This document shows, one piece after another, positions 36,746 to 46,856 of a DNA stretch of 64,000 nucleotides. This DNA comes from Balneolales bacterium ANBcel1 (lineage in GTDB: Bacteria; Bacteroidota; Rhodothermia; Balneolales; Natronogracilivirgulaceae), in the NCBI GenBank assembly GCA_029688905.1, contig JARULB010000002.1, positions 124,001 through 188,000 of the forward strand, in the 5' to 3' direction. The number at the start of each line of letters is the position of its first letter. Position 1 is the stretch's first letter. Below the pieces are notes generated by a model, which saw only the letters and a program-made list of their open reading frames with translations, had not been told where the DNA came from and searched no databases. The position numbers and the translations under genes were made by a program.

Positions 36746-37870
36746 ATGCAGACACAAGGCGTAACCATTGGCGATTATAAAGGAATCAGGGTTGGACTGG
36801 ATTACAGCTGGTTTATCATTTTTGTTCTGGTAGTGTACATGCTCTCCGTCCACTATTTTCCCGAGAACTATCAATTGGCATCGGGATGGGAGTCGTGGTT
36901 CCTGGGTCTGCTTGCCGCGTTTCTGTTCTTTTTATCCATCCTGCTTCATGAATTCGGGCACGCCATCGCTGCAAGGAGAAGGGGGGTGGAAATATCCGAA
37001 ATCATACTGTTCATCTTCGGGGGTTTGGCCCGGATGAAAAAGGAGCCTGAAAAGGCGAGCGACGAGTTCGCCATTGCCGGTGCCGGTCCGCTTTGCAGTA
37101 TAGCGATCGGGGTGGTATTCCTGGGGCTCGCCTTCGTTTCGCAACCGGTGATCAGCGAAGGGTTGCACGGGGTATTCTGGTATGTTGGATACATCAATAT
37201 TTTGCTTGCACTGTTCAATATGGTGCCGGGCTTTCCACTGGACGGGGGGAGGATGCTGCGTGCCGCCATCTGGCATTTTACCGGCAATTTGCGAAAATCC
37301 ACGCGGGTGGTAAGCAGCATCGGCCAGATCTTTGCCTTCGCCCTGATGTTTCTCGGTGTGCTTGCCATTATCGGCGGCCAGATTATCGCCGGGGTATTCT
37401 GGATCCTGATCGGCGTATTCCTGCTTCAGTCGGCGAAAAGCGGGTATTATATGGTGGCCATGCGCGAAGGGCTTTCCGGAACGCCGGTCAGCAAAATCAT
37501 GTCGGCGGATCCGGCAACGGTGCATCCCGACATCTCGCTGCGCAATCTGGTCAATGAGCATTTCTTCAAGAACCGGTTTTCCTGTTTTCCGGTTGTCAGG
37601 CAGGGGGAGTTTCTGGGTCTGATTGAAATCAATCAGGTCAAGGCGGTCGCCCATGACCAGTGGGAGCTGGTTCGGGTGAAGGATGTGATGAGCGCCCGTG
37701 AAGACCTGGTGGTTGCCGGTCCGGACGATGACGCCTATGATGTACTGATGAAAATGATCGATTCCCAAACCGGAAGGGTGCCGGTGATGGAAAACGGCAC
37801 TCTGGTCGGAATTGTATCCCGCAAGGATATCCTTCAGTTTGTCGAGTTTCGTGAGACGCTGAAGGCATAG
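36746..37870 (+). CDS. Site-2-protease (M50) family membrane metalloprotease with CBS pair
   Basis: 374 residues. Membrane helices carry the zinc motif HEFGH (in LLHEFGHAIAARR) and the second ligand segment NMVPGFPLDGGRMLRA (Asp), typical of SpoIVFB-like group III site-2 proteases. The C-terminal third (about 245-370) is a tandem CBS domain (VSKIMSADPATVHPD, VKDVMSAREDLVV, MENGTLVGIVSRKDIL), which in this group binds ATP or AMP and tunes activity. Possible clients are transmembrane anti-sigma factors; several are encoded in this window, but no link is shown. Convergent with the helicase gene, gap 25 nt. Confidence 0.93.
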   Translation: MQTQGVTIGDYKGIRVGLDYSWFIIFVLVVYMLSVHYFPENYQLASGWESWFLGLLAAFLFFLSILLHEFGHAIAARRRGVEISEIILFIFGGLARMKKEPEKASDEFAIAGAGPLCSIAIGVVFLGLAFVSQPVISEGLHGVFWYVGYINILLALFNMVPGFPLDGGRMLRAAIWHFTGNLRKSTRVVSSIGQIFAFALMFLGVLAIIGGQIIAGVFWILIGVFLLQSAKSGYYMVAMREGLSGTPVSKIMSADPATVHPDISLRNLVNEHFFKNRFSCFPVVRQGEFLGLIEINQVKAVAHDQWELVRVKDVMSAREDLVVAGPDDDAYDVLMKMIDSQTGRVPVMENGTLVGIVSRKDILQFVEFRETLKA

Positions 37871-37895
37871 TCTCCGCACGATTGCTGCTAAAGAA

Positions 37896-40208
37896 CTATC
37901 CGAGAGGAGTCAGTTTGGCGTATTTGAGCATCAGCTTCTTCTGCCCGGCTTTTTTGAAAAAGACCGTGACTTTGGCCTGCTCTCCCCGGCCTTCGCACTG
38001 CAGTATTTTCCCGGCTCCGAATTTCGGATGGGCAACCAGCATCCCCGGACGCCAGTTGCCGTCGAAGGCTTCGGCATCATATTCGATGGTTGACTCGTCG
38101 GGGGATGACTTTGGCCCCTCATCAGCGTCGAATTGCGCGGAATCGTCATAACTGATGTAGGTTCCGCCGCTGCCTGGCCGGGAGTAACCGCCGCCCCTTT
38201 GCCTGCTTCCACCCTGATGTATGGTTGCACCCGTTTCAGTGCGCACAACCGAGGGATCCACTTCATCCAGAAAGCGGGAACGGCGCATTTCCACCTGTTC
38301 GCCAAAGCGGAACCGGTTCTTGGCATAACTGAAATGAAGATACTTTTCGGCCCGCGTTATGGCCACATAAAAGAGCCGGCGCTCTTCCTCGATATCCACC
38401 TCCTCGCCCGACCGGCCCCCGATGGGGAAAAGCTCTTCCTCCAGCCCGACAATATAAACGACGGGAAATTCAAGGCCCTTGGAGCCGTGTACGGTCATCA
38501 GCGTCACCTGCGGTTCGTCGGAGTCGTGGGCGTCCAGGTCGGTAATCAGACTGATTTCCTGCAGAAACGCGCTCAGGGACGGGGTGCTGCTGCTTTTTTC
38601 GAAATAGGAGATGGCATTTATCAGTTCCATGACATTCTGACGACGCATCAGTGAGTCGTGCGAATGCTCCTCGATAAACTGCTTCACATAGCCGGTCTCC
38701 TCAATCAAGAAACGGACCGTATCGGTGAGTCCCAGTTCATCCAGCTTTCCCGCAGCGGTATGCAGCACATCCACAAAATGCCGGATTCTGGGGATGGCAG
38801 GCTTGTAAATTCCAGATGACTCCACCTCCTGGATGACATCCCATACGGACCGGTCGTTTTCGGCCGCCAGCCTAATCAGATCGGCAATGCTTTTCTCGCC
38901 GACGCCCCGGGCGGGCTCGTTGATCACCCGCAGGAGGGACTCCGTATCGTGCGGATTCACCAGCAGACGAAGATAGGCGGTCACGTCCTTGATCTCCTTG
39001 CGCTGGTAAAACGAAATGCCTCCCACCAGCTGGTAGGGGATGCCTTTGCGGCGAAACGCGTCCTCGAGAACCCGGCTCTGATAGTTGGTGCGGTAGAGTA
39101 CGGCAAAATCACGAAAACTCAGATGGTTTCGCATTTTCATGGATTCGATGGAACGGACGACCCGGTTGGCCTCATCCCGTTCATCGTAATTCTCCAGGAC
39201 GGTGATGATATTCCCCTGGTCGTTGTTGGTCCACAGCGTTTTTTCCAGCCGCGATTGATTGTTTTTGATGACCGAATCGGCGCACCGCAGTATGAATTTT
39301 GTGGAGCGGTAGTTTTGCTCCAGCGGGACTTGGGTGGCATCGGGATAATCCTCCTTGAAATTGAGGATGTTGCCGATATCCGCCCCTCGGAACGAATAGA
39401 TACTCTGGGCATCGTCACCGACCACGCAGATATTTTCGTGTCCGGAGGCCAGAAGCCGGGTGGCGCGATACTGCGCGTGGTTGGTGTCCTGGTACTCGTC
39501 GATGAGGATGTAGCGAAAATGCTGCCGGTACTTTTCCAGAATTTCCGGATGCTGCTCAAACAACGCTATGGGCTTGATCAGCAAATCGTCGAAATCCATC
39601 GCGTTATTCTTCCGGCATCGGTTGACATACCGCTCGTACACCTGCGCGGCGATATCCTCCATCGAGCTCTGCACGAACTTGTCGCGGAACACCTCCGGAG
39701 AAATCAGCTGATTCTTGGCTCCGCTGATGATGAAGCGGATCGCCTGGGGCTTTACCTCCCTGGTATTAAACCCGAGCTCCTGCAGTATGGCCTTGATGAC
39801 CCGGTCGCTGTCCACACTGTCGTAAATGCTGAAATCCCTGGTATAGCCGAGGGTCTCGGCTTCAATGCGCAGAATTCTTGAGAAAATGGAGTGGAACGTG
39901 CCCATCCAGAGCCGGTTGGCCTGCTCACCGATCAGATCGACGATACGTTCCTGCATCTCGCGGGCGGCCTTGTTGGTGAAGGTGAGCGCCAGTATCTGGT
40001 TGGGCCAGGCCTTTTTCTGATAGAGAAGATTGGCGATGCGGTAGGTGAGCACCCTGGTTTTGCCACTTCCGGCTCCCGCGATTATCAGCAGGGGCCCGTC
40101 GGTGTGGAGTACCGCCTCTTTTTGCCGGTCGTTCACATTTTCAAGAAACGGCGGGACGGATGGCCGCGGCTTCTCCTGATCATCATTTTCAAGTACAAAT
40201 GTGGGCAT
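37896..40208 (-). CDS. pcrA: UvrD/PcrA-type 3'-5' DNA helicase
   Basis: 770 residues, superfamily 1A. Motif I IIAGAGSGKTRVLTYR (about 45-60), Q motif LNDRQKEAV-like start (NVNDRQKEAVLHTDGP), motif II DEYQDTNHAQY (about 236), motif III GDDAQSIYSFRGAD, motif V/VI MTVHGSKGLEFPVVYIVG and FYVAITRAE. It ends in a Tudor-like RNA polymerase-binding module (MLVAHPKFGAGKILQCEG) typical of PcrA/UvrD. Acts in excision repair, mismatch repair and clearing of conflicts. Downstream of valS on the same strand, 177 nt away. PcrA versus UvrD naming is arbitrary here. Confidence 0.95.
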   Translation of the reverse strand: MPTFVLENDDQEKPRPSVPPFLENVNDRQKEAVLHTDGPLLIIAGAGSGKTRVLTYRIANLLYQKKAWPNQILALTFTNKAAREMQERIVDLIGEQANRLWMGTFHSIFSRILRIEAETLGYTRDFSIYDSVDSDRVIKAILQELGFNTREVKPQAIRFIISGAKNQLISPEVFRDKFVQSSMEDIAAQVYERYVNRCRKNNAMDFDDLLIKPIALFEQHPEILEKYRQHFRYILIDEYQDTNHAQYRATRLLASGHENICVVGDDAQSIYSFRGADIGNILNFKEDYPDATQVPLEQNYRSTKFILRCADSVIKNNQSRLEKTLWTNNDQGNIITVLENYDERDEANRVVRSIESMKMRNHLSFRDFAVLYRTNYQSRVLEDAFRRKGIPYQLVGGISFYQRKEIKDVTAYLRLLVNPHDTESLLRVINEPARGVGEKSIADLIRLAAENDRSVWDVIQEVESSGIYKPAIPRIRHFVDVLHTAAGKLDELGLTDTVRFLIEETGYVKQFIEEHSHDSLMRRQNVMELINAISYFEKSSSTPSLSAFLQEISLITDLDAHDSDEPQVTLMTVHGSKGLEFPVVYIVGLEEELFPIGGRSGEEVDIEEERRLFYVAITRAEKYLHFSYAKNRFRFGEQVEMRRSRFLDEVDPSVVRTETGATIHQGGSRQRGGGYSRPGSGGTYISYDDSAQFDADEGPKSSPDESTIEYDAEAFDGNWRPGMLVAHPKFGAGKILQCEGRGEQAKVTVFFKKAGQKKLMLKYAKLTPLG

Positions 40209-40385
40209 GCTGCTAAGTTACAAAAGTCGTTTCGATTTGGATCCGAAGAGGCGCGAAGGATATGCCGGGCAGGCAAGCGACACCAGGTGATGATGCTGTT
40301 GCGAGTAAGGCATAAAGATCAATACATCAACACAATACACCAGGTCAATTCATATCAATTCCAGCATTATGAAAGCCATGCGCCG

Positions 40386-43133
40386 TTACTCCAGGTCGGC
40401 AAGGATGGTCTGCATTTTATCCAGGTTGATGCGGGCGTCCTGCTGTTTGCTTCGCTCGTTCTGCACGACCTGGTCGGGCGCGTTTTGAACGAATTTCTCG
40501 TTGGAGAGCTTCTTTTCCACGGAAATCAGGAAAGCCTGAAGGCGGTCAATTTCCTTGTGAATCCTTGCTTTCTCTTTTTCGAAGTCAATGAGTCCGGTGA
40601 GCGGAACAAACAGCTGGTGTCCGTTCACGACATCCGAGGCGCTGGCTTTGGGTCTCCGGGCATCCATGTCCACTGACAGGTCGGAGAGCTTCAGCATTTT
40701 TTGAAAAACGGCTTTCTGCTGTTGCAGCTGCTCCTGGACATCTTTTGCGGCGGGTTTCAGGATTACCGAGATCTCCAGGTTGTCGGGCACATTCATTTCG
40801 GCCCGGATGTTTCGGATGGAAGAGATCATCTGCTGGATGGTGCCGAAGAGCTGTTCGGCATCCTTGTCGACAAATGATTCCCGGAATTCGGGCCACTCGC
40901 TGCGAATCAGAGCTTCATCAGCCGAACGCTCCCTCAGTCGCTGCCAGATCTCCTCGGTGATAAACGGCATGAACGGATGCAGCAGCTTCAGCAGCATTTC
41001 AAATATGATGACGGCCCGTTCCGCGACCGGCTCCGGCATCGGTTTGCCAAATTCGGGTTTGATGAGCTCCAGATACCAGTCGCAGTAATCATCCCATACC
41101 AGAGAGTAGATTTTGAGCAGAGCCTCGTTAAGGCGATAGCGCGACAGGTCATCTTCCACCGCACGGATGGTCTGATGGACGCGTGAGACCATCCATCGGT
41201 CATGCAGCTGCCATTGCGCGCCGGAGGCGTTGTCTGCGTTTTGAGGGTTTGCCGCAGCATCGGTAGCGGAGTTTCGGGAGGATGCGGCCGAGGCCAGGTC
41301 GCCGGCATATGTTGCCTCCGGCTTGATATGGAGATTCAGGAAGCGGAACGCGTTCCACAGTTTATTGGCGAAATTCCGCCCCATTTCAAACTTGCCGGGA
41401 TCCAGTTTGATATCCTGTCCCTGGGCACACAGGATGATCAGGCAATACCGGACGGCGTCGGCCCCGTACTGGTCGATCATCTCCAGCGGATCAATACCGT
41501 TGTTGAGGCTTTTGCTCATCTTGCGTCCCTGTTTGTCCTTGACGATGCCGGTCATGAAGACATCGCGGAAAGGGGCGCTGCCGGTGAAATGGATTCCGCC
41601 CATAAGCATGCGACTGACCCAGAAAAAGAGGATATCGTACCCGGAGACCAGCAGTGAAGTCGGGTAAAACTTCTCAAAATCACGGGAGGACCCGGGCCAG
41701 CCGAGGGTGGAGAAGGGCCACAGCCAGGAGGAGAACCAGGTATCCAGAACGTCCGGGTCCTGTACCATGCCTTCTTCGGGCTGTTCAATGCTGACGACGT
41801 AGTCTCTCCCAGGGTCGATGGATCCGTCTTCCCGGGTGTAATACCAGACCGGGATACGGTGTCCCCACCAAAGCTGCCGGGAGATGACCCAGTCGCGAAT
41901 CTCCTCCATCCACCGGAAAAACTCATTTTCCCAGCGGCCAGGGTAGAACCGAAACTCCCCGTTCCGGCTGGCCTGCATCGCTTTTTCGGCAAGGGGTTTC
42001 ATGCTGACGAACCACTGGTCGGATAGCAGCGGCTCGATGACCGCCTTGCTGCGGCTTGAGACACCGATCTGGTTGACATAGTCTTCCACTTTCACCAGCA
42101 GTCCGGCCTCCTCAATGTCCTCGACAATTTTCTTGCGCGCATCGAACCGGTCCATGCCGGCATAGGCGCCGGATTCGGCATTCAGCGTGCCGTCCTTGTT
42201 GATGATATTGATGGTCGGAAGGGAGTGACGCCGCCCGATTTCGAAGTCGTTCTCATCATGAGCCGGTGTGACCTTAAGGGCTCCGGAGCCATAATCCATT
42301 TTAACGTAGTCGTCGGCGATCACGGGCACCTTGCGCCCGGTGGTAGGCACTTCTACATAACTGCCTACCAGATCACGGTAACGGTCATCGTCGGGATGCA
42401 CGCTGACCGCGGTATCGGCCGGAATGGTCTCGGGCCGGGTGGTGGCGATGGTGATGTGCCGGATGCCGGTACGCTCCGCGGTTTCCTCGTCAACCGGGTA
42501 GGCAACGTGCCACATATGGCCTTTGCGTTCAATATGCTCGACCTCCTCGTCGGAAATGGCGGTCATATCCACCGGACACCAGTTCACGAGGTAATTACCC
42601 TTGTAGATGAGCCCTTGTTTGTGGAGGCGGATGAATGTCTCCTGAACCGCTCTGGAGAGCCCTTCGTCCATGGTAAACCGTTCGCGGCTCCAGTCGCAGC
42701 TGACCCCAAGCTTGCTGTACTGCCGGGTGATGATCTCCCCGTACTTCTCTTTCCACTCCCACACCTTATTGACGAATTCTTCCCGTCCGATATCGTGACG
42801 GTTTTTCTTTTCGTTCTTTTTGAGGTCGCGCTCCACAACGTTCTGGGTGGCGATACCGGCGTGGTCTGTACCGGGAAGCCACAGGGCCTCATAGCCCTGC
42901 ATCCGCTTGAGCCGGGTGATGGCGTCCTGGACCGCGCCCTGCAACGCGTGCCCCATATGCAGCGCGCCGGTGACATTGGGCGGGGGCATCATGATGGTGA
43001 ACGGCTCTCTGTCGGAATCGGCGTCCGCCTCGAACATGCGGTGCTGCATCCAGTAATCGTACCACCGGTCCTCGATGGCTTTGGGATCGTATTTTTTCGG
43101 AATTTCCTGCTCTGGGGTACTGCTGTCGGACAT
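40386..43133 (-). CDS. valS: Valyl-tRNA synthetase
   Basis: 915 residues, class I synthetase. HIGH motif as HMGH (59-62, in NVTGALHMGHAL), editing domain about 200-350, KMSKS at about 540 (KMSKSLNNG), anticodon-binding helices, and a C-terminal coiled-coil tRNA arm (KARIHKEIDRLQAFLISVEKK cut in two heptad runs). An Ala/Ser/Asn-rich insert of about 25 residues (SAASSRNSATDAAANPQNAD) sits between the catalytic core and the anticodon domain, where the family usually has a short linker. It follows rsmB by 31 nt, likely in one operon. Confidence 0.96.
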   Translation of the reverse strand: MSDSSTPEQEIPKKYDPKAIEDRWYDYWMQHRMFEADADSDREPFTIMMPPPNVTGALHMGHALQGAVQDAITRLKRMQGYEALWLPGTDHAGIATQNVVERDLKKNEKKNRHDIGREEFVNKVWEWKEKYGEIITRQYSKLGVSCDWSRERFTMDEGLSRAVQETFIRLHKQGLIYKGNYLVNWCPVDMTAISDEEVEHIERKGHMWHVAYPVDEETAERTGIRHITIATTRPETIPADTAVSVHPDDDRYRDLVGSYVEVPTTGRKVPVIADDYVKMDYGSGALKVTPAHDENDFEIGRRHSLPTINIINKDGTLNAESGAYAGMDRFDARKKIVEDIEEAGLLVKVEDYVNQIGVSSRSKAVIEPLLSDQWFVSMKPLAEKAMQASRNGEFRFYPGRWENEFFRWMEEIRDWVISRQLWWGHRIPVWYYTREDGSIDPGRDYVVSIEQPEEGMVQDPDVLDTWFSSWLWPFSTLGWPGSSRDFEKFYPTSLLVSGYDILFFWVSRMLMGGIHFTGSAPFRDVFMTGIVKDKQGRKMSKSLNNGIDPLEMIDQYGADAVRYCLIILCAQGQDIKLDPGKFEMGRNFANKLWNAFRFLNLHIKPEATYAGDLASAASSRNSATDAAANPQNADNASGAQWQLHDRWMVSRVHQTIRAVEDDLSRYRLNEALLKIYSLVWDDYCDWYLELIKPEFGKPMPEPVAERAVIIFEMLLKLLHPFMPFITEEIWQRLRERSADEALIRSEWPEFRESFVDKDAEQLFGTIQQMISSIRNIRAEMNVPDNLEISVILKPAAKDVQEQLQQQKAVFQKMLKLSDLSVDMDARRPKASASDVVNGHQLFVPLTGLIDFEKEKARIHKEIDRLQAFLISVEKKLSNEKFVQNAPDQVVQNERSKQQDARINLDKMQTILADLE

Positions 43134-43164
43134 GGTTGTTCAGTTTGCGGATATGGTAACGGGA

Positions 43165-44517
43165 TTACACCTTTCTGCGGAGCAGCACACCGAAGTGGCC
43201 GTCGCATTTGTGGATATGGGGCAGGGTTTGATAGGATTTGAAATCTTCGGCCAGTACCTCTTCCGGCAGGTAATCATCCAGTTCTTCAAGTTCAAAGTTG
43301 TCGTATGTTTCCAGGAACTTTACGATGCGCTCCATATTTTCCTCCGGCTCTATGGAGCAAGTGGTGTAGACAAGCCGACCGCCACGCTTGACCATATTTG
43401 CTGCTGCGTCAAGTAGTTCGTCTTGCTGCTTTGCGAAGCTTTCTATGTCTTCTTCGGAGCGGCGCCATCTCAGGTCGGCGCGTTTGGCCATCACACCCGT
43501 ACCGGAACAGGGGGCGTCGAGCAGAACGGCATCCACCAGTTTGAACCGCTCCTCGATGATATCGGCACGTTGAATTTTCACGATTTCGGCTCCGTAATTG
43601 GTGACGTTGTCGGCGATGGAACCGATGCGTTCGGGGGAGATGTCAACGGCCAGGATGCTGCCCTGGTTCTCCATCATATCGCACATGACAATGGTTTTGG
43701 TGCCGGGAGCGGCGCACAGGTCATATACCGACTCGCCGGGCTGCGGATCCAGTATGGTGGGGGCGAATCCGGCGGCGACATCCTGGACCTGGCACAGGCC
43801 TTTCTGGTACCAGCCCTTGGACCGCACCTTTTGCAGGGAATCGACACGGTAATACCCGGGAAGCCAGTCACTCTCTTCAAATGTTACACCGGCCTTGGTG
43901 AGCCTGAGTTTGAAGTTTTTGTCGTTGGTCTTGAGACCGTTCACCCTCAGAAAATAGGAGGGGTGGAGGTTGTTGTACTGCATCAGCTGAAACGCTTCCC
44001 TCTCGCCGAACCGTTTTACCCATCTTTTGACCAGCCACTCGGGGTGGGAGAACGTAGTGCCGATAAGTTTGGTCCGGTCTTCGAAATCCGGCTTCGGAAG
44101 CTGGGCAATCTCCCGTTGCACTCTTCTGAGGATGGCATTAATCAGGTCGCCGCTCCTGGAGCCGGCCTGTTTCTTGGCCATTTCGACCGCTTCGTTGACG
44201 GCTGCATAATCGGGGGTGCCGTCCATAAACAGAAGATCGTAGATCCCGACCCTGAGGATGTTCTTAAACAGCGGGTTCATCTCGTCCACACCGACAGCGC
44301 TGAAACGGGAAATCAAAAAGTCGAGATAGCTCTTTTTTCGCAGTATTCCCTGGACATATTCGTTGGCTTGCTGGCGTTCCTGGCCGCTCAGTGCATTCAG
44401 GATGTCCGGATCGGTACGGTTGTTTTCTTCAAAATAATTTAGTGCTTTAACGCTGATGTAACGCGCGGTAAGGGTCTGTTCCAAGATAATTTTTCCACTT
44501 TTCTGGTTATGGTTCAA
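43165..44517 (-). CDS. rsmB: 16S rRNA m5C967 methyltransferase RsmB
   Basis: 450 residues. The N-terminal NusB-like RNA-binding domain (about 1-150; ARYISVKALNYFEENN, ILRVGIYDLLFMD) plus the Rossmann methyltransferase core is the RsmB layout. AdoMet motif CAAPGTKTIVMCDMM (about 267), catalytic pair in LLDAPCSGTG (about 332) and TTCSIEPEEN (about 384). It methylates cytosine 967 (E. coli numbering) of 16S rRNA. First gene of the minus-strand rsmB-valS set; divergent from atpD over a 220-nt gap that shows GGATG/CATCC and repeated ACCGGT but no clear promoter. Confidence 0.94.
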   Translation of the reverse strand: MNHNQKSGKIILEQTLTARYISVKALNYFEENNRTDPDILNALSGQERQQANEYVQGILRKKSYLDFLISRFSAVGVDEMNPLFKNILRVGIYDLLFMDGTPDYAAVNEAVEMAKKQAGSRSGDLINAILRRVQREIAQLPKPDFEDRTKLIGTTFSHPEWLVKRWVKRFGEREAFQLMQYNNLHPSYFLRVNGLKTNDKNFKLRLTKAGVTFEESDWLPGYYRVDSLQKVRSKGWYQKGLCQVQDVAAGFAPTILDPQPGESVYDLCAAPGTKTIVMCDMMENQGSILAVDISPERIGSIADNVTNYGAEIVKIQRADIIEERFKLVDAVLLDAPCSGTGVMAKRADLRWRRSEEDIESFAKQQDELLDAAANMVKRGGRLVYTTCSIEPEENMERIVKFLETYDNFELEELDDYLPEEVLAEDFKSYQTLPHIHKCDGHFGVLLRRKV

Positions 44518-44671
44518 ATCATTAAAAAGTACGGATTTTTTTTATAAGAGGTAACCCGGATGTGCACCGGTCGCATCCCCGTGAATACCGGTTCGGAGGA
44601 TGTGCGGACATGGGGCGCAGGGAAACAGGAGCGGTATATTGATGTTTTTCTTTTACGAGGGTATTTGGTAA

Positions 44672-46237
<1,566 letters not shown>

Positions 46238-46250
46238 AATTTGTGATGGA

Positions 46251-46646
46251 ATGAGAGCAAATATTTTAACACCACTGGGACCCGTATTCAGCGGGGAAGT
46301 TGCCGGAATCCGGATGCCCGGCGCCGATGGGTCCTTCGAAGTGCTCAACAATCACGCTCCCCTGGTAGCTTTGCTGGATACCGGCAAAATGGTGATCCGT
46401 TTCGAGGAGGAGGAAGAACTGCTGTACGCGGTTAGCGGCGGATTCACAGAGGTGAAAGACAATCAGGTTACCGTATTGGTCGAAGAGGCCATTCCGGTAT
46501 CGGACATTGATCTCAGTGCGGAGAAGGTGATTCAGGAGAATCTCCTCTCGAAAATGAGAGAGCTGAAAGTTGATTCCGCCGAGCACGCCCGCGCCGAGAA
46601 AGACCTGAAAAAGGCGGTGAACAAGATTACTCTGGCCGCCGAGTAA
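46251..46646 (+). CDS. atpC: F1F0 ATP synthase subunit epsilon
   Basis: 131 residues from ATG 46251 (the frame is open into atpD, but MRANILTPLGPVFSGEV is the family start). N-terminal beta sandwich (RMPGADGSFEVLNNHAPLVALL, broken here only by its turns; then AVSGGFTEVKDNQVTVL) and a C-terminal helical hairpin (DSAEHARAEKDLKKAVNK) that can brake ATP hydrolysis. Translationally close to atpD. Confidence 0.95.
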   Translation: MRANILTPLGPVFSGEVAGIRMPGADGSFEVLNNHAPLVALLDTGKMVIRFEEEEELLYAVSGGFTEVKDNQVTVLVEEAIPVSDIDLSAEKVIQENLLSKMRELKVDSAEHARAEKDLKKAVNKITLAAE

Positions 46647-46825
46647 TTCATCCGAATCCTGATGATACCGAAGAAAACGGTCTGCGTTCGCTGATTGCTT
46701 TTCGACTGCCCTTCCTCTAACAGCCCGGTTTGTCTCGTTTTAGATGGCTTCGGCTTGCATAAAAAGCGAAGTTCGTTTGCTTCCACTATGGATAGAGAGA
46801 CTTGCTTCCCGAAGTATCGAGAGAG

Positions 46826-46856
46826 AGCACGGTAGCACCCGCTACCGTACCGTGCT
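46826..46856. repeat. GC-rich inverted repeat between atpC and the PBP gene
   Basis: AGCACGGTAGC (46826-46836), ACCC, then GCTACCGT and ACCGTGCT. The second arm holds two overlapping complements, so two alternative stems of 8 bp can form. It touches the stop codon of the minus-strand PBP gene and may end one or both transcripts. No T-tract. Confidence 0.45.

Noticed and set aside
42225-43241. 338-codon plus-strand frame opposite valS
   Set aside because: Shadow of valyl-tRNA synthetase; contains no coherent domain.
43423-44442. 339-codon plus-strand frame opposite rsmB
   Set aside because: Shadow of a clear methyltransferase gene.
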